From positions 14,343,905-14,407,904 of the forward strand of contig CM028335.1 in NCBI GenBank assembly GCA_016647705.1: DNA of 64,000 nt, in the 5' to 3' direction. The position numbers were made by a program, and so were the translations under genes. The notes beneath the pieces are model-generated. The model had not been told where the DNA came from and searched no databases. It saw nothing but the letters and a program-made list of their open reading frames with translations. This document shows, piece after piece, positions 46,338 through 57,357 of the stretch (within the stretch, counting starts at the first letter, position 1; every line of letters starts with the position of its first letter). The DNA comes from Eucommia ulmoides (taxonomy: Eukaryota > Streptophyta > Magnoliopsida > Garryales > Eucommiaceae).

Positions 46338-47450
46338 CCTTATATGGTCTCAAACATACTCCACATGTTTGGTTTGCCAAATTCAACACTACCATCAACC
46401 AATTTAGGTTCACATCTAGTGTTGTGCTCATGATTCTACCTTGTTTATTTGCCAAACTAATAATGGAATTATCCTTCTTTTTATTATATGTGGATGATAT
46501 GATCATTACAAGGGATGATCTATGTGGAATCTCATAACTCAAAAAAAAAAAAAAAAAAAATCAGTAGTCAATTCGAGATGAAAGATCTTGATGTGCTTAC
46601 CTATTTTCTTGGGCTCGAAATTTGATCTATTTCAAATAGATATTTTCTCTCTCAAGCCAAATATGCCTCTGATCTCATTTCTAAGGCAGACATCACTGAC
46701 TCCACTACTGTCAACACTCTTTTGGAGTTAAATATCAAACTTACTCCACTAGATGGATCCTCTCTCTTAGAAGTTATTCTTTATCGTTAGTTGGTTAGAA
46801 GTTTGGTATACCTTACAGCTACCTGTCCAGACATTACCTATATTGTTCATCAAGTTAGTCAGTTCTTATCTTCTCCTCGAACAACTCACTATTCGACTGT
46901 CCTCCAAATTATTCAGTAAGTTAAAGGAACTCTATTTCATGGACTTCATTTTTCGGCTGAAAATATTCCCATCTTACAGACGTATTCTGATGCTAACTGG
47001 GCTGAAGATCCCACTGACAGACGCTCTACCACTGGTTATTATTTCTTCTTAGGCAACTCACTCATTTCCTGGAGAAGTAAGAAACAAATCATAGTTGCCC
47101 GTTCCAGTACTAAAGCTGAGTATCGTGTCATTGTTGATGCAACACAAGAATTAATTTGGCTTCGTTGGTTTTTCTCTAACATGGGAGTTTCCTCCTCCAC
47201 AACTATTGTTCTAAATTATGACAACCGAAGTGCTATTCAAATCACTCATAATGATATTTTTCATGATCGTACCAAATACATTGAGACTAATTGTCACTTC
47301 ATCCGTTATCACATTCTCTATAATAATGTTCATTTCCAATCAGTCAATTATGTTGATCAAATAACATATATTTTCACTAAAACACATCCACCAGGACGTT
47401 TTCACATGCTACTTTCCAAACTCAAAGTGAAATCCAATATACCACCTTGA
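46338..47450 (+). pseudogene. Copia-C RT remainder and RNase H
   Basis: It resumes with LYGLKQ-like wording and HAWFAKFNTT, the YVDDM catalytic loop near 46485-46500, an A run, then FLGLEI. RNase H spans about 46970-47330 with TYSDANWAEDPTDRRSTTGYYFFLG, ISWRSKKQ, RSSTKAEYRV, YDNRSAIQI and THPPGRFHMLLSKLKV. The frame changes often and has many stops. Confidence 0.85.
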
Positions 47451-47462
47451 GTTTGAGGGGGG

Positions 47463-47717
47463 TGTCCAAGATATTGTCAAAGATATCATTTACTCTCCAA
47501 CTACCCACTCAATACCTATATCACCTCTATTATAAATGCTCAATCCCTCATTTTCTTCTCCCAACTCATATCTCTTATTAATGCTCATTCATTACTGAAG
47601 ACTTCTCTTAATGCTCATTTGTTACTGAAGACTTCTTATAATATGATTGTATATATATTTGTTCAGTGTAAATGTATGATGTATGCAATAAATATGATTT
47701 CACTCTGATTTTTAATA
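47463..47717 (+). repeat. 3' LTR of Copia-C
   Basis: It starts TGTCCAAGATATTG right after the polypurine tract TTTGAGGGGGG and ends at TTTTTAATA (CA mutated). It has an extra copy of a roughly 30-base segment (ATGCTCATTCATTACTGAAGA type) relative to the 5' LTR. Confidence 0.88.
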
Positions 47718-47929
47718 GAAACAATGAGACATAAACATATCAAAGCTTAGAAGTGAGTTGCCATAAAGATATCTTTCCCATGTTGGATTTCTTTCATTTT
47801 GGGGGGAACATTGTATTTTTTTTATTATCACATAAACAGAATCTATGTAGTTTTGTTGCCTAACAATAATGAGATAGGTAGAAATAGAATAAGAAGTATC
47901 TTAGTGTAATGAAAAACCAATATTAATGG

Positions 47930-48540
47930 TCTTTTTGGTTTGTAATAGGATGAAAATAAAAACCGAATCGATAGGTAACCGAGCGAAATCGAACTGAATA
48001 GTCCGATTTTGAAACCGACTAAATGGTTTAGTTGTGATTTTAGTTTTGAAATTAGCAACCGAACCGATTTTAGTTTTGGTTTTGGGATAGTAACCATGAA
48101 ACCGAATTGTGTAACCGATATTTTAGATATATTTATATAATATATATATATACCCTGATTTATTTTTATATATTTACAGTTTAACCCCTAATATACACAC
48201 ATACACTTAATTTAATCCCTCCTATATATGTGTGTGTTGGAGTTAGTTTTGTGGTTTGGTTTTATTTTTTAGAATTTACGTTTTATATTTTAATTATGTT
48301 TTTTTTATATATATAAAAAACATTGGTCCACGGTTTTACGATTTTGATTTTGGTTTTATTTTTTATAAAATTAAAAAATCTTAAATGGTTTCGCGATTTT
48401 GGTTATGGTTTTGTATAAAGTTATATTGTTCGCTTTTAAAATCGTTTAAAAAAATGGCAATTTTGGTTGTGGTTTTGGTTTGGTATATGTCTAATGGTTT
48501 TGATTTGAGTTTTATATGAAACCGGATCGAAGAAATCCCT
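47930..48540. repeat. Degenerate GGTTTTGG / AACCGAACCG-rich dispersed repeat
   Basis: Words such as AACCGAACCGATTTTAG, TTTGGTTTTGG and AAACCGGATCG recur with an AT-rich middle. This style is common in small plant DNA transposons of hAT type. I could not fix the ends or a target duplication. Confidence 0.5.
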
Positions 48541-48544
48541 AATT

Positions 48545-49315
48545 TACAATATTTAAATTATTTTTTTGTCAATTCAATTTTAATTCCATAGGTTTCTTTT
48601 GGCATTTTTTTTTTTTTTGGTTGTTGTTTTGGGGTTCTGGCCTTTGAAATGTTGTTTTTCTAACTCATTGTTTGTGACACTACAATTAAAAAACATAGGT
48701 GTCTTTAGACATTATGGGTTTCACCATACTAGAGCAACCCTTAAATTATATAACTTTTCACTAGAGAGAATAATTGGGTGTGGAAAGGTGTATAGTAGGA
48801 GGTAATACACATCCATAGAATATGTATTTCTATTACAACGAGATGTGACTGGTGATCAATCATAGGGATGTGTCTCTATGATTGGTTACATAAGTGGTTC
48901 ACATGCAACCCTTGGTGCTAAAAGGATTTTGGTGAGAGAGAGAATTATTTTATGGAAAATTACCGGACAGACCCACATTAAGGTCTAACTTACCGATCTA
49001 CTAATTGTTTTAGATTAAACCATCTAACCCCGTTGACTTGAGTTTCTGAAATGTTTAGTACCAAATTCAAAATGCAAAAATTTCTATGACTAAAATAACT
49101 TTGCGAGATTTGTGGGATTTAAAAACACCCTTATTAAACGATTTATATATATAAAAAAAAATAGTTTTCACAAATAACAACAGAAGAGCTTCTCCATTTC
49201 TAGTTGTATTTAAAATTTAAAAATATATATATATAGTTTTCTCTAATAACAACAAAGGAGATTTCCATTTTCACTTTTGGTTTTTCCAAATTTCGTTAGT
49301 GTTATAGTCAAAGCT
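48545..49315. other. Spacer, no gene recognised
   Basis: T-rich at 48600. The 68-residue open frame at 48599 shows no domain. The stretch 48958-49150 (AAATTACCGGACAGACCC) has the style of a MITE tip but no partner was found. Confidence 0.45.
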
Positions 49316-49790
49316 AAAAAAAAATTGAGAAGTTCTGATCATGAGAGGCGCGAAATATGTGCATCGTCATAGAGAACGAATGTCATATTCAACACACACA
49401 ACTATGTGTGATATGATTTGGTGTTTTATGGAAGGGATCTACCACATTTTTAACGAGTTGTCATGTTATATGTAACACCAACATACAAACACAACATTGT
49501 ATTTTCATGTCTTTGTAACTCATACCATGTTGAATATAACATTGGCACAAAATTGGAAGTTTTGATCGTGTTAGTAGTGAAACAGGTGCACTATTATAGA
49601 GAAGTGATGTTATATTCAACACACACACAAATATAAGGGGATATAATTTGGTGCTTCACGGAAAAGATATAACCCAGTTTAACAATCAGTCAATGTTAGA
49701 TGTAACACTGTATTTTCTCGTCTTTGCAATGCATAACATGTTGAATATAACATGAATTTCAATTCAGTGCTAAAAAAAATTGATTAACAT
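49316..49790 (+). repeat. Tandem duplication, about 230-240 bp, two units
   Basis: Unit one (about 49316-49550) and unit two (about 49551-49790) share AATTGAGAAGTTCTGATC, then TCATATTCAACACACACA, TGATTTGGTG, ATGTAACAC and CATGTTGAATATAACAT in order. Related words (GTTATATTCAACAC) recur near 57455-57500. Confidence 0.75.
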
Positions 49791-49794
49791 CTCA

Positions 49795-50079
49795 TTTCAA
49801 ATAGCTTGAGACAAAGATCGTCCATGTATAAACAAATGATGGATCAATAAGGAGGAATTTGTATTATTATTTTTACATATTTTTATCGCATATTGATGCG
49901 TAACTGCTCCGCAAATTTAGGGGGTCTATATACGTACCGATTAGTCTAGAATAGAAGGTAATGACACATTATTAGGGGCAAATCAGGTCACAATTTGTCA
50001 ATAGTATGCCTCGGTTCATAGAAATACAATTGGATTCATTCTGTAGTTTCGATACCGAAATATGAGTGAGTGATAAGTG
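49795..50079. other. Spacer, no gene recognised
   Basis: Nothing identifiable. AT-rich, with a CTGCTCCGC island near 49905. Confidence 0.45.
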
Positions 50080-51085
50080 CCCTTTATTTTAGTTGATGTA
50101 ATGGTTCTACACTACTATTATATTGCTTTAACGATGTGTTAACTTAGGAAGATATGGCTACAATAAATGGGACAATAAAAGAAAAATGGAAGCTACCAAA
50201 TCAGTCAACGTGACCTGAATAAGAAATAAAACCTAAATACTAAATAACAAATAATGCATTCACATAAATATTAAATATTTCTACATTCCCCCTCAAACTA
50301 GGGTGAAGATGTTTTAGAATCCCTGTTTGAAAAGAGTAAAATTGAAAAAACAATTGTTGCCGGGGACAACAACAAAGATAGAACAAAGGTGAATGTCAAG
50401 TGATCAATGATGATAACTGGAATGTCAGGCGACAACGATGACAATTGGAAAGCCAGGCGAATAACGATGACAACTAGAACGTCGGGTAACCAACGATGAC
50501 AACTGAAACGCTAGGTGACCAACAACAATAACTAGACCACTGGACGATATACAATGACAACTGGAACACTGAGCGACCAATGACGATAATTGGAAAGTCA
50601 GGCGACCAACGACGAAAACTAGCTAGAATATCGGAAGACCAATGACAACAATTGGTACACCGGACGACCATTGTGAGAGAGATGGCAAGAGAGAAGGGCC
50701 ACATGAGGTGAAAGATAAGGTAGGTTGTCGCAAGACAAAGGGTGCAACAATGACAGTGGTTCGATGTTGCGGGAAGACAATCGTTGGAAGGTGGTGAGGC
50801 GCGAAGAGCTAGAGTTTTCTTCCCCATGCCTCCCATTATTTTTTCTTTTTAGACTTTGATACCAAAAAGGATTTTAGAGAAAGAGATAGAAAGAGAATTA
50901 TTTTATTTGACGTAAATTGTAATAATTCTATATATATACAACCCTGATAATGAGCTAAATTAAGAAGAATATTGTCCTAATAAATAGAATAATGAAAGAC
51001 AAACAAAAACTATCAAATCGATCCACATGAACTAAACATGAAATAATATCAAAATACTAAATAAAAAATAATATATTAATAGAAA
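50080..51085 (-). mobile_element. Copia-D: short copia-derived element (TRIM-like or internally deleted)
   Basis: Two similar AT-rich ends (about 50080-50284 and 50872-51085) look like LTRs on the minus strand. They share ATTTAATATTTATG or -TTCT, ATTTAGTATTT and CTTTTATTRTCC words. The left one is followed by CCCCCTCAAACTAGGGTG, the reverse of a typical copia polypurine tract. The right one is preceded by TTTGATACCAAAA, the reverse of a tRNA-Met primer site. The interior is only about 590 bases and contains a minisatellite. A minus-strand open frame (50474-50836) begins with MGGMGKKTLALRA but matches no gag I know. Confidence 0.62.
50385..50670 (-). repeat. About 36-bp minisatellite inside Copia-D
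   Basis: Seven or eight diverged units each contain AACGATGACAACTGGAACG and then a CAGGCGACC-type end. They fill about half of the Copia-D interior. Confidence 0.8.
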
Positions 51086-51267
51086 TATTAAATAGGAAAA
51101 AATACCAAAAAAATCTCCTTAAAAGACTAAATCTGCAAAATGTTCCACAACCTTTTTTTTTGGCACCAAATAGTCCTATAAAAAGCATTACTTTGCACTA
51201 AAGAGTCCTAAATTTTTTGAATTGATGATTTTACCCTTCCTTCACTATCTCTTCATCTCTACCCTTT

Positions 51268-52862
51268 TGATAGATGTAAATTACCTATCTATTTTCAAAC
51301 CGAATTTATTAGTTTTTGAGTACGTTTATTACGTTTTTAATACTTTTTAATATATTTTTATTCTTTTTGTATTAAAACAGGTGTGTGGGGGTGAAAATGT
51401 ATAAATCGGAGTATAAACGATCAAATCGTATCGAGAATGGTAGAAGAACGGTGGAAAACTGACCATAGCAGCAAAATTTTGAAGGAAGCCCACCGCCACG
51501 GCATCCAGACCACCACCGCAGCGGTGAAAATGCTGAGAAAAACCAATTTTGGCTGAAAGCCCACCGCCTAGGCAGTGAACCAGCAGAATGTTTTCCCACT
51601 CTAGCGCTGACTCCATCGCCTCGGCAAACCTAAACCGACATACCCCACCGCCTAGGCGATGGCTTCTGCACAGTTTAAATATTTTGTTATATATTTTTTA
51701 GCCTATAAATACCCTTCTCTCCTCCTCTCTTCCAATCTCTTCGGCCCCTAAGGCCTTAGGCTATATTTTAGGGTTAGGATAAGGGATTTTTGAGGGAGCG
51801 CTCTCAACCCGAGGTGGAAGATAAAGAGCGAAGCGATTGTTCGATGGTTCTAGCACCAATTCTTCGAATATAGGCTAAGTCGCTCGTTTCTTCTCTTTGT
51901 TTTCTTCATTTTGGTAGTTGTTGAGCATATTTACGCCATTTTACTTTATATACGTGGTTATGGTCATTGGATAAACATAGGTTGTTTAGGGATTATTAAT
52001 ATAATTTATGAATACATTGTTTAATTGAGTTTGTGTTTTGTTTGCGGATGTTCTTCGTTATTTTGATTGTGTATGCCGTATTGTTTGTTGATCATTTAAT
52101 GAGAATGATGTTATGAGAATACGGGGTTTGACAAATCCCGGATTCGGACTAGAATAAACGAACGCCACGATCCAACAACCCGGTCGGGAGTTGGATTGTG
52201 GACAATCGATGACGTTGGGGTAAGACTCACATGACCTAGAGTCATTAAGACGTTGATGGGAACTTCGATGTTGACGTGAAGTTACGTATTCCCTCGTCTT
52301 ATACTCAGGAGAGGTGACAGATGAGTTTTAGAACTAAGATTGTCGATAGGGTAAACAACGCAACGATCCACTTACCCGGGAGAGAGTTGGATTGTGTGCA
52401 ATCGATGACGTTGAGGCGAGACTCATGCGGCCTAGGGTCGTTAAGACATTGAGGGGGATTACGGCGTTGACACGAAGTCACGTATTCCCCGTCTTACACT
52501 CGAGAGAGGTGGCGGAGGAGTTTACGAATTGAGATTTTTGGATAAGTTGAACGCTGTTAATATAAACTAAAACGAGATCGAACACGTATTCGTAAATAAA
52601 ACTAATCCGTAGACAACCTATTCTCTCAAAACTATCTCAATATAATATTAGTATAGTTAAATTATTATTTTAGTATTAATAATTAATTAAATTTCATTTT
52701 TATCGCCTAGATAAAATTAGGTTATGACAATCGTAGTACTCGATAGTAATCTCAACTAATTCCTGTGAATACGATACCCGACCAAAAGGTTCATTATACT
52801 AAAACTTGATCCGTACACTTGCGGTGAAAGTGGCAGCGCATAAATTGTGGCCACAAAGTTTT
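51268..52862 (+). repeat. 5' LTR of the Athila/Tat-type element
   Basis: It starts TGATAGATGTAAATT. A likely promoter at about 51709-51717 (CCTATAAATACCC) is followed by CTCTCTTCC. The second half has a two-unit tandem duplication of about 190-200 bases (about 52130-52325 and 52345-52520), each with GAGTTGGATTGTG, CAATCGATGACGTTG and GTATTCCC. The 3' LTR has the same two units, so the duplication predates insertion. Confidence 0.88.
51709..51717 (+). promoter_or_regulatory. TATA box of the Athila/Tat-type 5' LTR
   Basis: CCTATAAATACCCTTCTCTCC is a strong plant TATA context. The same sequence occurs in the 3' LTR at about 55241-55249. The TATA position, about 440 bases into the LTR, is normal for a U3-R boundary. 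Confidence 0.65.
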
Positions 52863-53010
52863 TGACGCCATTGTCGGGGATTGGTTGTTGTCAGATTCAG
52901 TCTTCGGCAATGTCTACCAAGTTTTGGCGCCGTTGTCGAGGATTAGTTGTTGTCAGATTCAGTTTTCGACAACGTCTACCAAGTTTTTGACACCGTTGTC
53001 GGGGATTGGA
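52856..53010 (+). other. Triplicated primer-binding site
   Basis: Three tandem units begin at 52856, 52919 and 52981 with AAGTTTTTGACGCCATTGTC, AAGTTTTGGCGCCGTTGTCG and AAGTTTTTGACACCGTTGTC. The first two are complete, 62-63 bases, and both continue with GTTGTTGTCAGATTCAG. Each contains a site that could pair with the 3' end of tRNA-Asp; the middle one fits best. One such site is normal. Confidence 0.88.
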
Positions 53011-54824
53011 TTGAGTTACCATTGATATTGTGAGTAAATAACTTAATTTTAATTTAGGCATTTTTTTAGTGTTTATAATTTTTCTTTGTAGTTTTGTTTT
53101 TGTTTTCCTGCAAGATGCTTGAAGATGTTAGATCGACAGGTACTCTTGCATTTCTTTCATTGCAATATCTTGCTAGTCTTGAGGGCATGTGTCGGGCCGA
53201 GGACATTAAACCACGCGCTTCTTGGGAGGCAACCCAAGGTCCTAAAATAAGTTAAATCCATCTCCATCTATTTGAAACGGAGGCGAGATCGTCTCGCCTC
53301 CCAGGTACGTGTTCTAAACCCTCGTCTTCAATATCATGCTATATACTGTTATTGGGATCGCTGACGGGTCATTTTGGGCAATGCATGTGTTAAGTTGGTG
53401 GTGATGTATAGTATGTTTTAGTATGTGTTTATATTAATAGTTAAGTTTCACTGTTTTTATCGTGTGCATGATTGTTTAGGATTAGTTTGTTTAGTTTAGC
53501 TGTTGTTTTGTGCTGAGTTTTGACATCATCTGGGTCTTTACCCGATGATGAGTTTGTCCCCTGGTTGTTTTGAGGTCGAGCGTAACGCTCATTCATGTGT
53601 GTTTTATGTGCTTAACGTATCGTCTTAGTAAAAGTTATTGTAGATCCTAAATGCACGAGCACGTAAACTCAATATAGCACTATCTAATTGATTTAAAACC
53701 GATATCTTTCACTCAATTTCATGACAATAGGGATTCTAGAACTTGATTTAGGGGAAATTCGAGGCGAAATCCTAGGCTAGGTAGTTTAGGAGATATGATT
53801 TAGGCATTAATTTGATCGCTTGAGCCTTTTTAAAGCCTATCATGCAATATCATTATCCCTCGTTACCTTGTTGAAGCTAAAATGCCAATTCAATTTCTAA
53901 ACATTTATCAAATACCCTAACCGATTGAACTTTTTCCAAACCTTTATCGCTAAACCGAAGGCACATTTGAGTGATTCAAGTTAGCATTTCGCTACTGGAT
54001 GTGAGCGGTTGGGTTTAGGGCGAACTTCTAAATTGGTTCGGTATTCGAGTACTCGCTTATCGTATGTCGTTCATATTTTTGCACACTCCTAAAATTGTAG
54101 ATATTTGAATGAGTTTGAGGGTGTGTTACTTAATCTTTTTTACACACTTCTAAAATTTAAATATTCGAACAAGTTTGGGGGTGTGTTATATGGAAAAAAA
54201 AAATACATTTCTTTTTTACATGACAAGTGAGTACGACGTTCTTAATTATATTGTTCAAGGTTGTTTCAAAATTATCTATGGGGGTTTGAGTGTGAGTGTG
54301 CCGGCGATGTGCCTTGGATAACGTTAAGTTAATGACGTTAACCCATTTTTATTCAAATTTACCCTTGACTATTATTCCAAAACTAAACCAAGCCCTACTG
54401 ATCTTTTTGAACCTCCGAACCTATATTAGTGGAGAATAGATCCCGGGTCACGCGTATAGATTCTCTATACCTTAAAGGTTTTAGTCATGAACTATATTGA
54501 GGGATAATCTCATCTACTCAATGGATAGTTTTATATTTGAGTTTAATCACACATACACTTAAACAAGATCTAGAATGGCGCTTACTATTTTTGAACGTTG
54601 AAATTTTGGAACACCACATGGTATGATTTGTGCTTGAACTTAATAGGATTGGGGGCCGATGAGGGAAAAATCTTTCGCCCGGTAGATGATAATCAAAACT
54701 TACATATTTTTATTTTTAGTGTTTTTCGTTTTTAGTTTTTAATTTTGTAATTAGTTTTTATATTTTCTCGTATTGTGTAGGTGTTTTTCTTGAGGACTAG
54801 CAAAATTCCGAGTTTTGGGGTATT
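53011..54824 (+). other. Interior of the Athila/Tat-type element, non-coding
   Basis: No open frame or retrotransposon domain is visible. CGCTTCTTGGGAGGCAACCC near 53217 is a phrase known from the interior of Tat/Athila-type elements. The 3' part (54640-54824) leads to a polypurine-like GAGTTTTGGGG. The element would depend on proteins made elsewhere. Confidence 0.7.
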
Positions 54825-56477
54825 TGATAGGTGTAAATTATCTATCTATTTTCAAACCGAATTTGTTAGTTTTCGAGTACGTTTATTAAGTTTTTTATAC
54901 GTTTTTATTCTTTTTGTATTAAAACAGGTGTGTGGGGTGAAAAGGTATGAAATCAAAGCATAAACGATCAAATCGTGTCGAGAACGATCGGAGAACGGTG
55001 GAAAAATGAGCAAAGCGGCAAAATTCTGAAAGAAGCCTATTGCCGCGATGTCCAGACCACTGCTGTGGTGTTGAAAATGCTGAGAAAAACCAATTCTGGC
55101 TGAAAGCCCACCGCCTAGGCGGTGAACCAATAGAATGTTTTCCCATTCCAACGTTGACTCTATCGCCTCGGCAAACCTTAACCGACATACCCCACCGCGG
55201 CCTCTACACAGTTTAAATATTTTGTTAGATATTTTTTAGCCTATAAATACCCTTCTCTCCTCCTCTCTTCCAATATCTTTGGCCCCTAAGGCCTTAGGCT
55301 ATATTTTAGGGTTAGGATAAGAGATTTTTGAGGGAGCACTCTCAACCCGAGGTAGAAGATAAAGAGGAAAGCGATCATTCGACGGTTCTAGCGTCAATTC
55401 TTCGAATATAGGCTAAGTCGCTCGTTTCTTCTCTTTGTTTTCTTCATTTTGGTAATTGTTGAGCATGTTTACACCATTTTACTTTGTATACGTGGTTAGG
55501 GCCATTGGCTAAACATAAGTTGTTTAGGGATTATTAATATAATTTATGAATACGTTGTTTAATTGAGTTTGTGTTTTGTTTGCGGATGTTCTTCGTTATT
55601 TTGATTGTGTGTGCCGTATTGTTTGTTTATCATGTTATGAAAATGATGTTATGAGAATACGGAGTTTGACAAATCCCAGATTCGAACTAGAATAAACAAA
55701 TGCCCCGATCCAACAACCCGGTCAGGAGTTGGATTGTGGACAATCGATGATGTTGGGGCAAGACTCATGTGACCTAGAGTCGTTAAGACGTTGAGGGGGA
55801 CTTCAGCGTTGACGTGAAGTCACGTATTCCCTCATCTTACACTAGAGAGAGGTGACGATAGAGTTTTAGAACTGAGATTGTCGATAGGGTAAACACAACG
55901 CGATAATCCAATAACCTAGGAGAGAGTTGGATTGTGTTCAATCGATGACGTTGAGGCGAGACTCATGCGACCTAGGGTCGTTAAGACGTTGAGGGGGATT
56001 TCGGTGTTAACACGAAGTTGCGTATTCCCCCATCTTACACTCGGGAGAGGTGGCGGAGGAGTTTATGAACTGAGATTGTTGGATAAATCGAACGCCGTTA
56101 ATATAAACTAAAACGAGATCGAACACGTATTCGTAAACAAAACTAATCCCTAGACAACCTATTCTCTCAAAACTATCTCAATATAATATTAGTATAGTTA
56201 AATTAGTATTTTAGTATTAGTAATTAATTAAATTCCATTTTTATTACCTCGATAAAATTAAGTTATGACAATCGTAGTACTCGATAATAATCTTAACCAA
56301 TCCGTATCCAATCGATAAAATTAAGTTATGACAATCGTAGTACTCGATAATAATCTTAACCAATCCGTATCCAATCCATGTGGATACGATACCAGACCAA
56401 AAGGTCCATTATACTAAAACTTGATCCGTACACTTACGGTGAAAGTAGCGCATAAATTGCGGCTACCAAGTTTTTCA
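54825..56477 (+). repeat. 3' LTR of the Athila/Tat-type element
   Basis: It matches the 5' LTR along its length with scattered base changes. It lacks about 15 bases at 55195 and has a short extra duplication near 56275-56375 (AAGTTATGACAATCGTAGTA twice). Confidence 0.88.
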
Positions 56478-56509
56478 CCCTTTCTTCCACTGGTACACAC
56501 ATTCTCTGC

Positions 56510-56821
56510 GTGCAATCCCTTTCTCAGATGCCGCCATGCTCATCTTGTGCCTTGGCGCCGCTGTGCTCGTCCCTTGCCATCTTCGTTGACCTTCTTTCTT
56601 TATTGCAAGTTACCGATTCTATCGATTCGACCAAATGCTCATCGGAAAACAACAAGAAGAAACACGATCCACCATACTCGTCCAATGCCTCGACACCGCC
56701 GTGCTTGTCCCTCGCTGTCTTCCTTGACCTTCTTTCTATACTGCAAGTCACTAATTCTATTGATTCGACCAAATGCTCACCGGAAAACAAGAAAAAGAAA
56801 CACGATCCGACAGCAAAATGA
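56510..56821 (+). other. Unrecognised 103-codon open frame with an internal duplication
   Basis: Two units of about 130 bases (about 56555-56680 and 56690-56815) both encode a Cys/Leu-rich stretch followed by DSIDSTKCS, ENK and KKHDP-like wording. I know no matching family. Long open frames also occur on the opposite strand and in a second plus frame, as expected for a simple duplicated sequence. It lies just upstream of the acetolactate synthase fragment and could be a captured leader. Coding status is doubtful. Confidence 0.3.
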
Positions 56822-56883
56822 GCTTCAAATTCCTTGACCAATTCGATTTTTCGTTGAAAAATGGAAAAATCGACACCGGTTTG

Positions 56884-57239
56884 TAATTGAAACCCTTGAA
56901 GCTTTTGCCAGCAGAGCAAAAATTGTTCACATCGACATCAATTCTGCAGAAATTGGTAAGAACAAGCAACCCCATGTTTCTCTCTGTGCAGACTTGAAAT
57001 TGACATTACAAAGTTTAAATTCGATTCTCGAGGGCAAAATCAGAAACCTAAACCTCGATTTCTCGAATTGGAGAGACGAATTGAAAGAACAGATGCAAAA
57101 ATACCCTTTAAGCTTCAAAACATTCGGAGAAACAATTCCTCCAAAGTATGCAATCCGAGTGCTCTACGAATTGACAGGGGGAGCGATGGGCTTCAAGCTA
57201 CCTTCGGCAACTGGGGCTTCTGCTGGGAGCATTTTGTGA
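56884..57239 (+). pseudogene. Acetolactate synthase (AHAS/ALS) catalytic-subunit fragment
   Basis: Acetolactate synthase makes the first committed step of branched-chain amino acid synthesis in plastids. The plus frame reads [20 protein letters not shown], then [41 protein letters not shown] and VLYELTG, a clear match to the middle-to-late part of the enzyme. It then jumps to [14 protein letters not shown], omitting some 30 residues that in the family include the conserved QHQMWA segment of the cofactor site. It ends at a stop at 57237-57239. The rest of the roughly 670-residue enzyme is absent. It is a captured or retro-copied fragment, not functional. Confidence 0.85.
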
Positions 57240-57298
57240 TTACTTGATATACTTGAATGTCTTAATTCATCTTTGAGATTTCAATTTTTTTGTTTTAT

Positions 57299-57302
<4 letters not shown>

Positions 57303-57356
<54 letters not shown>

Positions 57357-57357
57357 C
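57303..57357 (+). repeat. (AC)n(AT)n microsatellite
   Basis: Sixteen AC units are followed by about eleven AT units, just 3' of the acetolactate synthase fragment. Confidence 0.95.

Larger units (their letters stand above)
39472..47717 (+). mobile_element. Copia-C: copia element with short LTRs, twice interrupted
   Basis: Its parts in order are an inverted LTR (39472-39661), a 5' LTR (39662-39887), a primer site, leader sequence, a solo LTR insertion (40481-42738), more leader, an inverted RT piece (42930-43135), the end of integrase and start of RT (43190-44083), a 2.25-kb insertion (44084-46337), the rest of RT and RNase H (46338-47450), a polypurine tract and a 3' LTR (47463-47717). Gag, protease and most of integrase are missing. 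No matching outer target duplication was found (GAGAT left, GAAAC right). Confidence 0.82.
51268..56477 (+). mobile_element. Non-coding Athila/Tat-type LTR retrotransposon (LARD-like)
   Basis: Direct LTRs of about 1.6 kb (51268-52862 and 54825-56477) flank a 1.96-kb interior with no open frame. CCCTTT adjoins both ends (51262-51267 and 56478-56483), consistent with a 5-base duplication. The primer site is of tRNA-Asp type (TGGCGCCGTTGTCG), typical of Athila-like elements, and the 3' interior ends in GAGGACTAGC and GAGTTTTGGGGTATT just before TGATAGG, as in that group. Group assignment is from these signals only. Confidence 0.85.

Noticed and set aside
50474..50836. A 120-residue Cys/Trp/Ser-rich protein
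   Set aside because: Most of it is the translated 36-base minisatellite of Copia-D.
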